40,274 bases of DNA from contig NZ_BAFB01000108.1 in the NCBI RefSeq assembly GCF_000248075.1, positions 1 through 40,274 of the forward strand, read 5' to 3'. How positions within the stretch are numbered: the stretch's first letter is position 1; each line of letters starts with the position of its first letter. Shown one piece after another: positions 18,349 through 26,550 of this stretch. Both the position numbers and the translations under genes were made by a program. Source of the stretch: Gordonia otitidis NBRC 100426. GTDB lineage: Bacteria; Actinomycetota; Actinomycetes; Mycobacteriales; Mycobacteriaceae. The notes below the pieces were generated by a model. The model saw only the letters and a list, made by a program, of their open reading frames with translations. It was not told the origin of the DNA and did not search any database.

Positions 18349-18928
18349 ATCTCACCCCGATTCCTCCCAGCCCGATCCTTCCCATTCCGATGTGTCCGGG
18401 CAGGGGACGGGCCACGAACGCGACGGCGCGCGCGACTCCTCCGACGTCGTGTCCGGTGATCGGGCTGTACGCCGCGAGGCGCGAAAGAACCAGTTCCACG
18501 CCGTTCACGACACCTCGAAGTCGGCGGGGATCGTGAGCCGCGGGGTAGGCGCGGTGATCGACCTGATCGTCGTGCTGGTCATCATGAGCGCCATCTATCT
18601 GGGAGTCGTGATGGCCAGGCTCCTCTACAACGTCCACGACTTCTCGATGCCGAGCACCAACGGGTTCTTCACGATCGGCGCGTTCATCGTCGTGTCGATC
18701 GTGTATCTCGCCAGCTGTTGGGCTGTGTCGGGCCGGACGCTCGGCAGCGTGGTGATGGGGATTCGTGTGGTGAACCGCAAGGGAAACCGTCTACGCCCGA
18801 CAATCGCCGTGCTGAGGTCGGTGATCTGCGTGTTCTTCGCCATCGGCCTGTTGTGGGTCGGTGTCGACAGCAGACGACGGTCGGTGGCCGACGTGCTGCT
18901 GCGCACGCGAGTCGTGTACTCGCGCTAG
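18335..18928 (+). CDS. RDD family membrane protein
   Basis: About 197 residues from GTG 18335, with GGAGG nine bases upstream inside the previous gene. A hydrophilic, Ser/Asp-rich N-terminal 60 residues precede the RDD domain: SRGVGAVIDLIVVLVIM (TM1 with the Arg and Asp), TIGAFIVVSIVYLASCWAVSGRTLGSVVMGIRVV (TM2, with the family's GRTLG and G-x-RVV) and VICVFFAIGLLWVGVDSRRRSVADVL (TM3 with the final Asp). RDD proteins are three-helix membrane proteins of mostly unknown role, some linked to ion exchange. The coupled nonapeptide protein is its likely partner. Confidence 0.87.
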   Translation: MSVTESHPDSSQPDPSHSDVSGQGTGHERDGARDSSDVVSGDRAVRREARKNQFHAVHDTSKSAGIVSRGVGAVIDLIVVLVIMSAIYLGVVMARLLYNVHDFSMPSTNGFFTIGAFIVVSIVYLASCWAVSGRTLGSVVMGIRVVNRKGNRLRPTIAVLRSVICVFFAIGLLWVGVDSRRRSVADVLLRTRVVYSR

Positions 18929-18967
18929 CTCTGTCACCCCGGGTGAGAACACGACTACCGTGACTGT

Positions 18968-20887
18968 GTGGGCGAATCGGATCGGCTTTCGGCAATCGAC
19001 ATGGTGACCACACTGGTCGACGAGGGTACCTGGCGGTCTTGGGACACAGCGCCCGCATACGTCGCACTCGATGCCACGTATGCGGCCGCGCTCGGCAGGG
19101 CGCGCAGACGTACCGGTGTCGACGAATCGGTGATCACCGGCGTCGGGGAGGTCTCCGGTAGCCCGATTGTGCTGGTGGTCAGCGAGTTCGGATTCCTGGC
19201 CGGCTCCATCGGGCAAGCGGCCGGGGAGCGAGTGGTCGCCGCCGTCCGCCGTGCGACTCGTGAGCGGCTGCCGGTCTTGGCACTGCCGGCGTCGGGTGGA
19301 ACCCGGATGCAAGAGGGAACGGTGGCTTTCCTACAGATGGCGGCCATAGCCGAGGCCGTCGAATGTCATCGGCGGGCGGGCCTGCTGTATCTGGTGTATC
19401 TACGCGATCCGACGACGGGCGGTGTGTTCGCATCGTGGGGATCCATGGGGCACATCACCTGGGCCGAACCCGGCGCGCTCATCGGCTTCCTCGGCCCGCG
19501 CGTGTTCGAGGGGCTGCACCACACAGCATTTCCCGAGGGCGTGCAGGTGTCGGAAAACCTTGCTGCACAAGGCATCGTCGACGCGTTGGTGCCGGTGGAC
19601 GAGCTCGCGCAACGCGTCGGCAGCGTCGTCGACCTGCTCGTCGAGACCGACGATTCTCCCGCGGAGCCGATTTCGTCTCCCGCGGAGCCGATTTCGTCGC
19701 CCGCGGAGCCGACTTCGTCCCAGCCGGAGCCGACTTCGTCGCTGAGCGGGTCTGCCGCGATGAGCTCGTGGGACCACGTGCGCGCGACGCGCGCTCCCCA
19801 CCGACCTGGGCTGCGGCAACTGCTGACCGACGAGACAGCGGTGATCCACGACGTCGGACCGATCATCTTGGCGCTGAGTCGATTCGGGCGGACCACGGCT
19901 GTCGTGATCGGTCAGGATCGGGCAGTCCAGGCGCAGGGGCGGCTCGTCGGGCCCGCGGATCTGCGGGTCGCGCGTCGAGGCATGGTTGTGGCCACAGAAC
20001 TGCGGCTGCCCGTCGTCACGGTGATCGACACCCCCGGCGCCGACCTGTCCGTCGCCGCGGAGGAGGGCGGACTCGCGCGTGAGATCGCGCTCTGCCTGGC
20101 GGATCTCATTGCGGTCCCGCGTCCCACGGTGTCGGTCTTGCTCGGTGAAGGGGCCGGAGGCGCGGCACTTGCGTTGTTCCCCACGGATCGTCGACTTGCT
20201 GCACACGACGCGTGGCTGTCGCCCCTACCGCCCGAGGGTGCGAGTGTGATCGTGCACCGCGACACCGCCCACGCACCTGAACTCGCTGCGGCACAGGGCA
20301 TTGTCGCCACCGACCTCGCCGACCGGGGCGAGATCGACGATCTCGTGTACTGGGGCCCCGACGCCGCAGAGGGTCTCCGTGCGCATATCGGGCGGACGCT
20401 GACGGGACTCGCGCCCGATCGTGCACGGCGCGTGCATCACTCGACAACCGTGAGTCGGAGCCGCACCCTCGCCGTTGGCGCAATCATCCGCGACGACCGC
20501 GGCCGCTTCCTGCTGGTCCAGCGCCTGCGTGACCCGCAGGCGGGGCGGTGGACGGTACCCGGCGGGAAGGTCGACCCGGTGGATACCGTCGGCCCGAACG
20601 GAATCCGTGACGATGCGGACGTGCTCGTCGCAGCAGTGATTCGCGAGATCGCCGAGGAGACGGGAATCGACGTCATGGTCGGCACCGAGGCCTGGGTGGT
20701 CGAGATACCCGACGGGAAGGGAGGGGTGTTCGAGATCCACGACTTCGTCGCCGTCCCGGTCGGGGGTGCACTGCGCGCCGCCGACGATGCGGCGGACGCC
20801 GGGTGGTTCACCGTCGACGAGATGCGCGCACTGCCGCTGACCGACGGACTGATCGAGCACCTGACGGCGGGCGGGTTCATCGAATGA
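18968..20887 (+). CDS. accD3: AccD3-type acyl-CoA carboxyltransferase fused to a C-terminal Nudix domain
   Basis: A 639-residue protein with three parts. Residues 1-225 are a beta-type carboxyltransferase half (SGGTRMQEGTVAFLQM, GGVFASWGSMGHITWAEPGALIGFLG). Residues 265-490 are an alpha-type half (GPADLRVARRGM, GEGAGGAALALFPTDR, LPPEGASVIVHRDT). Both follow M. tuberculosis AccD3 (Rv0904c) closely as I recall it; that protein is about 495 residues and ends there. The linker (230-257) is four SPAEPIS-like heptads. Residues about 495-639 are a Nudix hydrolase domain with REIAEETGI; about 13 extra residues lie between PGGK and that motif, and the usual Glu is Asp551. No stop separates the parts. 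An internal GTG at 20450 could give a free Nudix protein. Substrates of both domains are unknown. Confidence 0.87.
   Translation: MGESDRLSAIDMVTTLVDEGTWRSWDTAPAYVALDATYAAALGRARRRTGVDESVITGVGEVSGSPIVLVVSEFGFLAGSIGQAAGERVVAAVRRATRERLPVLALPASGGTRMQEGTVAFLQMAAIAEAVECHRRAGLLYLVYLRDPTTGGVFASWGSMGHITWAEPGALIGFLGPRVFEGLHHTAFPEGVQVSENLAAQGIVDALVPVDELAQRVGSVVDLLVETDDSPAEPISSPAEPISSPAEPTSSQPEPTSSLSGSAAMSSWDHVRATRAPHRPGLRQLLTDETAVIHDVGPIILALSRFGRTTAVVIGQDRAVQAQGRLVGPADLRVARRGMVVATELRLPVVTVIDTPGADLSVAAEEGGLAREIALCLADLIAVPRPTVSVLLGEGAGGAALALFPTDRRLAAHDAWLSPLPPEGASVIVHRDTAHAPELAAAQGIVATDLADRGEIDDLVYWGPDAAEGLRAHIGRTLTGLAPDRARRVHHSTTVSRSRTLAVGAIIRDDRGRFLLVQRLRDPQAGRWTVPGGKVDPVDTVGPNGIRDDADVLVAAVIREIAEETGIDVMVGTEAWVVEIPDGKGGVFEIHDFVAVPVGGALRAADDAADAGWFTVDEMRALPLTDGLIEHLTAGGFIE
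19655..19738 (+). repeat. 21-bp tandem repeat, four copies, in the AccD3 linker
   Basis: Four 21-bp units, the first two nearly identical, encode SPAEPIS, SPAEPIS, SPAEPTS, SQPEPTS. The run joins the two carboxyltransferase halves, a position where length change should be tolerated. Confidence 0.92.
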
Positions 20888-21004
20888 AGCCGCTCCGATT
20901 CGCCGTGAACACAATCCGGCAGGCGGGCCAGTACTTTGGGAACTGGCTGGCTCGCCGCGCACGCCACCGATGACACCGCGCGGCACCGACGACCGAGGAG
21001 CGAG

Positions 21005-21625
21005 ATGACCGACCTTCTGCCTCTGGACCCCGACGAATTGCTCACGACGACCCGCTCGGTTCGCAAGCGACTCGACCTGGAGCGACCTGTTCCGATCGAG
21101 GTGGTCCGCGAAGCGCTCGAGGTCGCGATCCAGGCCCCGACCGGGTCGAACGCGCAGGGGTGGCATTGGATCGTCATCACCGACACCGACCTCAAGCGTC
21201 AGGTCGCCGACTACTACGCCCGCTCGTTCGCCGCATATTCGGCGCAGCGGACGGTGTCGACCGAGACCGCCCGACGAGTCGCGGCCAGTGCCCAGTACCT
21301 CGCCGACGTGATGGGTGAGGTACCCGTGTTGGTGCTGGGCGCGATCAAGACGGGCGGCGAGTTGCCCGAGGGAAATCAGGCCGGGGTGTGGGGATCACTG
21401 CTTCCCGGCGCCTGGAGTCTGATGCTGGCACTGCGGGCACGCGGACTCGGCTCGGCGTGGACGACCTTGCACCTGACCTACGAGCAGGAGGTGGCCGACC
21501 TGCTCGGTATCCCCGACGGAGTACACCAGGGCGTACTCCTGCCGATCGCCTACACCCAGGGCACCGACTTCTCACCGGCGCAACGCAAGCCGCTCGACGA
21601 CGTCTTGCACGTCAACGGTTGGTGA
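21005..21625 (+). CDS. Nitroreductase family FMN oxidoreductase
   Basis: A 206-residue protein from ATG 21005 with GAGGAG a few bases upstream. The N-terminal TTRSVRKRLDLERPVP and IQAPTGSNAQGWHWIVI are the FMN-phosphate and isoalloxazine-binding segments of the family, and LALRARGLGSAWTTLHL with LGIPDGVHQGVLLPIAY completes the fold. Such enzymes are NAD(P)H-dependent flavin oxidoreductases acting on nitro compounds or quinones; the natural substrate is not evident. A hairpin (GCCAGT 20927-20932 with ACTGGC 20942-20947) lies upstream, after accD3, and could end that transcript. Confidence 0.9.
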   Translation: MTDLLPLDPDELLTTTRSVRKRLDLERPVPIEVVREALEVAIQAPTGSNAQGWHWIVITDTDLKRQVADYYARSFAAYSAQRTVSTETARRVAASAQYLADVMGEVPVLVLGAIKTGGELPEGNQAGVWGSLLPGAWSLMLALRARGLGSAWTTLHLTYEQEVADLLGIPDGVHQGVLLPIAYTQGTDFSPAQRKPLDDVLHVNGW

Positions 21626-21654
21626 TCGACGCGGCGGAACACGTCGCGTGCTCG

Positions 21655-21673
21655 ACCGTCCCGACGGTAGATT
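21655..21673 (+). promoter_or_regulatory. Palindrome overlapping a -10 box in front of the TetR gene
   Basis: ACCGTC-CC-GACGGT (21655-21668) abuts the -10-like TAGATT (21668-21673), which lies 10 bases before the TetR start. A regulator-sized palindrome over its own promoter suggests autorepression. The dyad is short (6-bp arms), so chance cannot be excluded. Confidence 0.45.
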
Positions 21674-21683
21674 CGATGGCACC

Positions 21684-22328
21684 ATGAGCCCAGCAGACCC
21701 CGTCGAGGCCCCAACGCGCGCAACACCGGTCACCCCGCCGCTCACCAAACGTGGTGAGGCGAAGGCTGCTCGGCGTCGGGAAATGCTCGACGCCGCTGCG
21801 CGCCAGATGGCCGCCAGGGGATTCGCCGGGGTGCGTCTCGAGGACATCGGCGGCGCCGTCGGTGTCAGCGGACCCGCGATGTATCGACATTTCGCGTCGA
21901 AGACCGACCTTCTCGACCAGATGCTGCTCGACATCAGCCACCGGCTCCGCGACGGGGGCGCCGAGGTCGTCGACCGCGGACTACCGCCCGCCGAGACGCT
22001 TGAGGCGTTGATCCACTTCCACATCGACGTCCTGGTCAGTAAACCCGACCTGATCGTCGTGCAGGATCGAGACCTGCACAACCTGACACCCGCAGCCAAT
22101 CACGAGGTGCGGTCGCTGCAGCGCCGCTACGTCGAGCAGTGGGTGGACGTCCTGCTCGCACTGATGACCGAACGCGGTGTGACTCTGGCGCGGCAGGAGG
22201 CCCGCGTTCGTGTGCACGCGATGTTCGGCCTGCTCAACTCCTCGCCGCGACTGCCCGCGCTCGACAGCGATCGCCTGCGCGCCGTCCTGACGGCGATGGC
22301 CACCGCCGCGCTGGAGTCCGCGCAGTAG
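21684..22328 (+). CDS. TetR/AcrR family transcriptional regulator
   Basis: About 214 residues from ATG 21684. After a Pro/Thr-rich leader, the helix-turn-helix is canonical: RREMLDAAARQMAARGFAGVRLEDIGGAVGVSGPAMYRHFASKTDLLDQML. The ligand-binding part is all helical with HFHIDVLVSKPDLIVVQDRDL and a dimerisation end VRVHAMFGLLNSSP. Its effector is unknown. Neighbours are lipid/acyl-CoA genes, and M. tuberculosis also has a TetR gene (Rv2506) beside its accD1 cluster, so control of the acyl-CoA operon is possible. The palindrome at its own promoter does not resemble the two in front of accD1 and the oxidoreductase gene. It converges with the oxidoreductase gene. Confidence 0.92.
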   Translation: MSPADPVEAPTRATPVTPPLTKRGEAKAARRREMLDAAARQMAARGFAGVRLEDIGGAVGVSGPAMYRHFASKTDLLDQMLLDISHRLRDGGAEVVDRGLPPAETLEALIHFHIDVLVSKPDLIVVQDRDLHNLTPAANHEVRSLQRRYVEQWVDVLLALMTERGVTLARQEARVRVHAMFGLLNSSPRLPALDSDRLRAVLTAMATAALESAQ

Positions 22329-22375
22329 CGCGGTGGCTCCGGGGGTCGACCCTGCTTCAGGGCCGGCGCCGCGCC

Positions 22376-22653
22376 GAAAGTAGGGGAAGGCGCTGAAAGT
22401 AGGGGAAGGGATGTTTCCGCTAGTTTTGGGCGTTTCCGCGGGTTGTTTCTGGGGGAAGCGTCGAAAACCCGCGGGAGGGTTCAGGGCGGGCCCGTGCTGA
22501 AAGTAGGGGAAGGTTCTGCGCTGGGTTCTTCCGCTGGTTTTGGGCGTTTCCGCGGGTTGTTTCTAGGGGAAGCGTCGAAAACCCGCGGAAGGGTCCAGCG
22601 GGACAGCGCTGAAAGCAGGGGAAGGGTCCGCGCCCGACCCTTCCCCTACTTTC
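22376..22653. repeat. Intergenic cluster of GAAAGTAGGGGAAGG repeats and hairpins
   Basis: The 374-bp gap 22329-22702 between the convergent TetR and oxidoreductase genes holds no gene. GAAAGTAGGGGAAGG occurs at 22376-22390, 22395-22409, 22499-22513 and (one change) 22611-22625, plus inverted at 22639-22653. Between the copies, two units about 114 bp apart contain a stem CCGCGGGTT / AACCCGCGG (22436-22444 with 22466-22474; 22550-22558 with 22580-22588). The structure is a degenerate tandem of a roughly 110-bp element. Confidence 0.85.
22611..22653. terminator. Long hairpin between convergent genes, possible bidirectional terminator
   Basis: GAAAGCAGGGGAAGGGTC (22611-22628) pairs with 22636-22653 at 17 of 18 positions around a 7-base loop. 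It lies about 50 bp past the oxidoreductase stop on the minus strand. It is made from the local repeat, with one copy inverted. No long U-tract follows. Confidence 0.5.
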
Positions 22654-22702
22654 CACCCCACCCCACCCCAGTCCGGGCAGCCACCCCGGTCGGGCAGCGG
22701 TG

Positions 22703-25700
22703 TCAGATGCCCAACTCGGCTCGGCGCCGCTCGACCTCTGCGCGATACTTCGCGACGTTGTCCATCTTGATCTGCTCGTAGCCGCGGACCATGTCGGGTA
22801 GACCCGCCAGCTCGACGAGCGCAGACAGTCGGCCAGGCTCGGCGGTCGCGGAAGCGAGGGCACCGAGAATGGCGTCGACGAGATCGGAATACTCGACGAC
22901 GAGCTCGCGCTCGGTGCGTCGGATCTCGGTGTAGCCGAACGGATCGAGGCGCGTGCCGCGCAACTTCTTCATCTTCGCGAGCCCGGCGAGCACGGGCGCG
23001 GTGCGGGCGCCGAACGCCATCTTCTCCTTGCGGCCCAGTGCACGCAGCAGCGGGGGGTGCAACCGTACGGCGACTTTCGCGTCGTCGCCGTACTCGCCCG
23101 CGATCTGCGCGGCGAATGCCGGGTCGGCGGTCAGTCGTGCCACCTCGTACTCGTCCTTGTACGCCATGAGCTTGTACAGATTACGGGCGACGGCGTCGAC
23201 GAGTTCGGGACTACCCGACTCGCGTGCCACCCGGCCGACGACGTCGAGATATGCACCGGCGTAACGTTCGTCGGCGTAGACGACGAGCTCGTCGACGCGG
23301 ATTCCGACCGTATAGGCGAGGTCGTCGCTGAGGCCGAGGTGCGCAATCTGTCCACGAGCGAACGAACTGGGCTCCACCGCAACGGGTTCGACACCCGCCG
23401 CGGTGATCTCGTGCGAGACCGCCTCCGGGTCCTCGATGACCTGGCGTCCGCGTCGGAATGCCTGGAGGTTGGCCGCGACGGCGACGCCGTTGAGTTCGAC
23501 GGCGCGTTCGATCGCCTCCGCCGAGATCGGTAGTGCGCCGGTCTGATACGCCGCGCCCACCATCACCATGTTGGCGAACTGCTCGTCGTCGAACAGCTCG
23601 GTCGCGAGCGCGCCCGCGTCGAGATAGGCCGCCCGCGACACCCTGGCGTCGATCGATTCGTGCACCGAGACGTCGGCGGGGAAGCCCACCGACGTGTCGA
23701 TGACCATGGCGCCGGTGGGGATTCGGGTCGTCGAGACCACCGCGACGGTGCGGTCGGGTGCGGTCACCTTCAGATTCGCCGGATCGGTCCCGACGATGGA
23801 GTCGCATGCGAGGTACAGGTCGCAGGTGTCGGCCGCGGCCTTGGCGGCCTGTTCGATGAGGCGCAGGTCGGCTCGACCAGCGTCGGGACCGGCCGAGGAC
23901 AGCGCGGAGACCTTGATGTCACTGACCACGGCACCGCCCTTCTGCGCGAGGCCGGTCATGTCGACGGTCCTGGCCGCATGTCCGTCGAGGAACGCCGCGG
24001 TGGCGAGGATCTGCGACACGGTGACCACCCCGGTACCGCCGATTCCCGTGATACGCATCGTGAAATCGGTGCCCGCCGTGACTGGCCGTGAGGTCGAGGG
24101 AGTGGGGATTGCAGCGGCGTCGATCTCGGTTGCGCGGCGCGACTCCGGCGTGTGACCCGGCGTGACGGTGACGAACGACGGGCAATCGCCCTTGAGACAG
24201 GAGAAGTCGAGATTGCACGAACTCTGGTCGATGCGCGTCTTGCGGCCGAACTCGGTCGAGACGGGATGTACCGACAGGCAATTCGACTTCTCGCCGCAGT
24301 CACCGCACCCCTCGCAGATGCGTTCGTTGATCACGACACGCTGCGTGGGGGTGGACATCTGACCACGCTTGCGTTTACGTCGCTTCTCCGCCGCGCAGTG
24401 CTGGTCGTGGATGAGGACTGTGACACCGGGGATCCCGGCGAGATCGCGCTGTATCTCGGCGAGGTCGGACCGGTCACGCACATCGACGCCGTCCGCCAGG
24501 TCTGCCGATCGCGTGCGTGACGGATCGTCGGAGGTGACGACGATGCGCGACACACCCTCGGCGGCGAGCAATCGTGTCAGCTGTGCGAGGCTGAACTCGC
24601 CCACCGGATCCTGACCACCGGTCATCGCGACGGTGCCGTTGTAGAGCAGTTTGTAGGTGATGTTCTCACCCGATGCGACGGCGGCACGCAGGGCGAGCGA
24701 CCCCGAATGCGTGAACGTCCCGTCGCCGATGTTCTGCACGAAGTGGTCGGCGGGTACGAACGGTGCCATGCCGAGCCACTGCGCGCCTTCGCCGCCCATC
24801 TGGGTGACTCCGGCGATGTCGCCCACCTGCTGCGGGTCCATCATCAGAACCATGGCGTGACAACCGATTCCGCCGCCGACGAGGGTTCCCGGACTGACCT
24901 TGGTGGAGCTGTTGTGGGGGCAGCCCGAGCAGAAATACGGGGTGCGTACCGCGAGAGGGAGCTCGATGCGAGTGGGAGATCGACGCGCATTATGTTGATC
25001 GAGCCACGTCTGTGCGGCGTCGAGGTGATGGTGTCGGGCCAGCCTCGTCGCGAGCCCGAGAGTGACTGCGTCGACGTCGAGTTCACCGAATCGGGAGAAC
25101 AACGTCGACCCGTCCTCGTGGACCTTGCCGACGATGCGCGGGGCGCGGGGGTGGCGATAGAGCATGTCGCGCATCATGGTCTCGATGAAGTCGCGCTTCT
25201 CCTCGACGACGATGACCTCGTCGAGCTGACCCGCGGCGGTGTCGGTGATGAAGCGTTCGAGGATGTCGCGGTCGAGCGGATAGACCATGCCGAGCTTGAG
25301 GATGCGAATACCCGCGCGCTGCATGTCTGCTTCGTCGAGACCCATGAGGCGCAATGCATTACGCAGATCGAGGTAGGTCTTTCCGGCGGCGACCAGACCG
25401 ATCCTGTCGTCGCCGCTTCGCACCGCGATCCGGTTGACGCCGTTGAGTTGCGCGTATGCGAGCGCGCGCGGGATGCGGGTGGTGAGCTGATTCTGCTCGA
25501 GCTCCATGAGATTGGCGCCGAGTAGCTTGCCGCTCGGTACGTGCGGACTCCGACCGAGATCGCCGTAGACGGGTAGTATGCGGTCGGGGTGCACCACGGC
25601 GGTCGACGAACCGTCGGCCACGTGCGCGGAGATCTTGAGCGAGGTCCACAGACCGCTGACCCGACTCATCACTGCAGCGTGCACCCCGAGGTCGAGGATG

Positions 25701-26339
25701 TCCTGGGAGTCGGCGGGGTAGAGGGTCGGGATGTAGAGGTCTGCGAGCGCCATCTCCGAGGTGCAGGGGACCGTCGAACTCTTGGCGGCGGGATCGTCGC
25801 CGACGAGGGCCACCGCGCCACCGTCGGGATGCGTGCCGATGAGGTTGGCGTGGCGCAGTGCGTCCGACGCCCGATCCGAGGCCCGGTGCCTTGCCGTACC
25901 AGTAGCCGACGACCCCGTTGCGTAGGTGACCGTCGTCGTCGGCCGCCAGTGGGCCTAGGGTCGGTGCCAGTTGCGATCCCATCACCGATGTCGCTGCGAG
26001 CTCCTCGTTGAGCCCTGGTCGGTGCACGACATCGAAGGGTGCGAGGAGCGACTTTCTGCGCATGAGTTCGAGGTCGAAGCCCGCCAGTGGTGATCCCTCG
26101 TAGCCGGAGACGAACGACGCCGTGCGGAGATTCTGCCTGCGGTCGATACGTGCGCGGTCGGCGATCATCCGGACGAGCGCTGTGATGCCACCGAGAAAGA
26201 TCGGACCCTCTTCGCGGGTGTAGCGATCGTCGAGTGTGAAGTCACCGGGGCGCATCGACGCGCGGGGTGCTGCAGCTGCTGATGTCTTCGCGGTGGTGTC
26301 GCGCCGAAATCGGTCGGCTCGATCATCTGCGAGGGTCAC
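22703..26339 (-). pseudogene. Indolepyruvate:ferredoxin oxidoreductase family protein, split by a frameshift
   Basis: With the frame restored, the gene runs from GTG 26339 (AGGTGA upstream) to 22703, about 1,211 residues, normal for the single-chain fused family. The N-terminal part (FTLDDRYTREEG, SGYEGSPLAGFD) ends in frame near 25880. The rest reads from 25875 onward in another frame. It contains a TPP domain (GIGCHAM, NIGDGTFTHSG, YNGTVAMTGGQ), a ferredoxin-like cysteine cluster (CEGCGDCGEKSNC), a gamma domain (GIGGTGVVTVSQ, TGLAQKGGAVVSD) and a C-terminal all-alpha region. The family oxidatively decarboxylates aryl- or branched-chain 2-oxoacids to acyl-CoA, reducing ferredoxin. Everything else is intact, so the break may be a sequencing error or a recent mutation. 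Confidence 0.85.
25876..25877 (-). other. Site of the +1 frameshift in the oxidoreductase gene
   Basis: On the minus strand GGCCTCGGATCGGGCG has one G too many. Deleting one base of the pair at 25876-25877 gives GLDRASDALRHANL followed in frame by the rest of the protein, restoring a sequence typical of the family. Reading on in the upstream frame gives only Arg/Pro-rich shadow sequence. Confidence 0.88.
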
Positions 26340-26431
26340 GGGTTCACCTGGCCTTCGTGTTGTGTCGGCGTCGGCACCGGGTGTGGCCGACGACCTGTGG
26401 GCTGGGTCCGGGGTGGTGGACCGCACCCTCA

Positions 26432-26462
26432 ACAGTACGAAATTGCGTGACGCGCGTCACGC
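26432..26462 (-). promoter_or_regulatory. Promoter and 18-bp palindromic operator of the oxidoreductase gene
   Basis: GCGTGACGCGCGTCACGC at 26445-26462 is a perfect palindrome. On the minus strand its right half supplies the -35 GTGACG (26460-26455). A 17-bp spacer leads to the -10 TACTGT (26437-26432). Transcription would begin near 26425, about 86 bases before the GTG start. A factor bound here would block RNA polymerase directly. Confidence 0.68.
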
Positions 26463-26484
26463 TAGACCCGACAATGACTGGTAG

Positions 26485-26540
26485 GTGACAGCGTCCCAGC
26501 AATCGGCTAGAGTCAATTCAGTTAATTGCAGCTAACTGAA
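26485..26540 (+). promoter_or_regulatory. Promoter and palindromic operator of the accD1 operon
   Basis: -35 GTGACA (26485-26490), a 17-bp spacer and -10 TAGAGT (26508-26513) predict a start near 26520. Across it lies the dyad TTCAGTTA-N8-TAACTGAA (26517-26540), with an overlapping smaller dyad CAATT-N5-AATTG (26514-26528). The ribosome site AAAGG (26539-26543) follows directly, then GTG 26551. The AT-rich dyad stands out in this GC-rich DNA and suits a TetR-type repressor. Confidence 0.72.
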
Positions 26541-26550
26541 AGGTCTGACT

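Noticed and set aside
20450..20887. Independent Nudix gene
   Set aside because: The frame is continuous with the carboxyltransferase and no Shine-Dalgarno precedes GTG 20450. Retained as a fusion, with internal initiation only a possibility.
22376..22653. CRISPR array
   Set aside because: Repeats are irregularly spaced, one is inverted, the sequence between copies is itself repeated rather than unique, and no cas gene is present.
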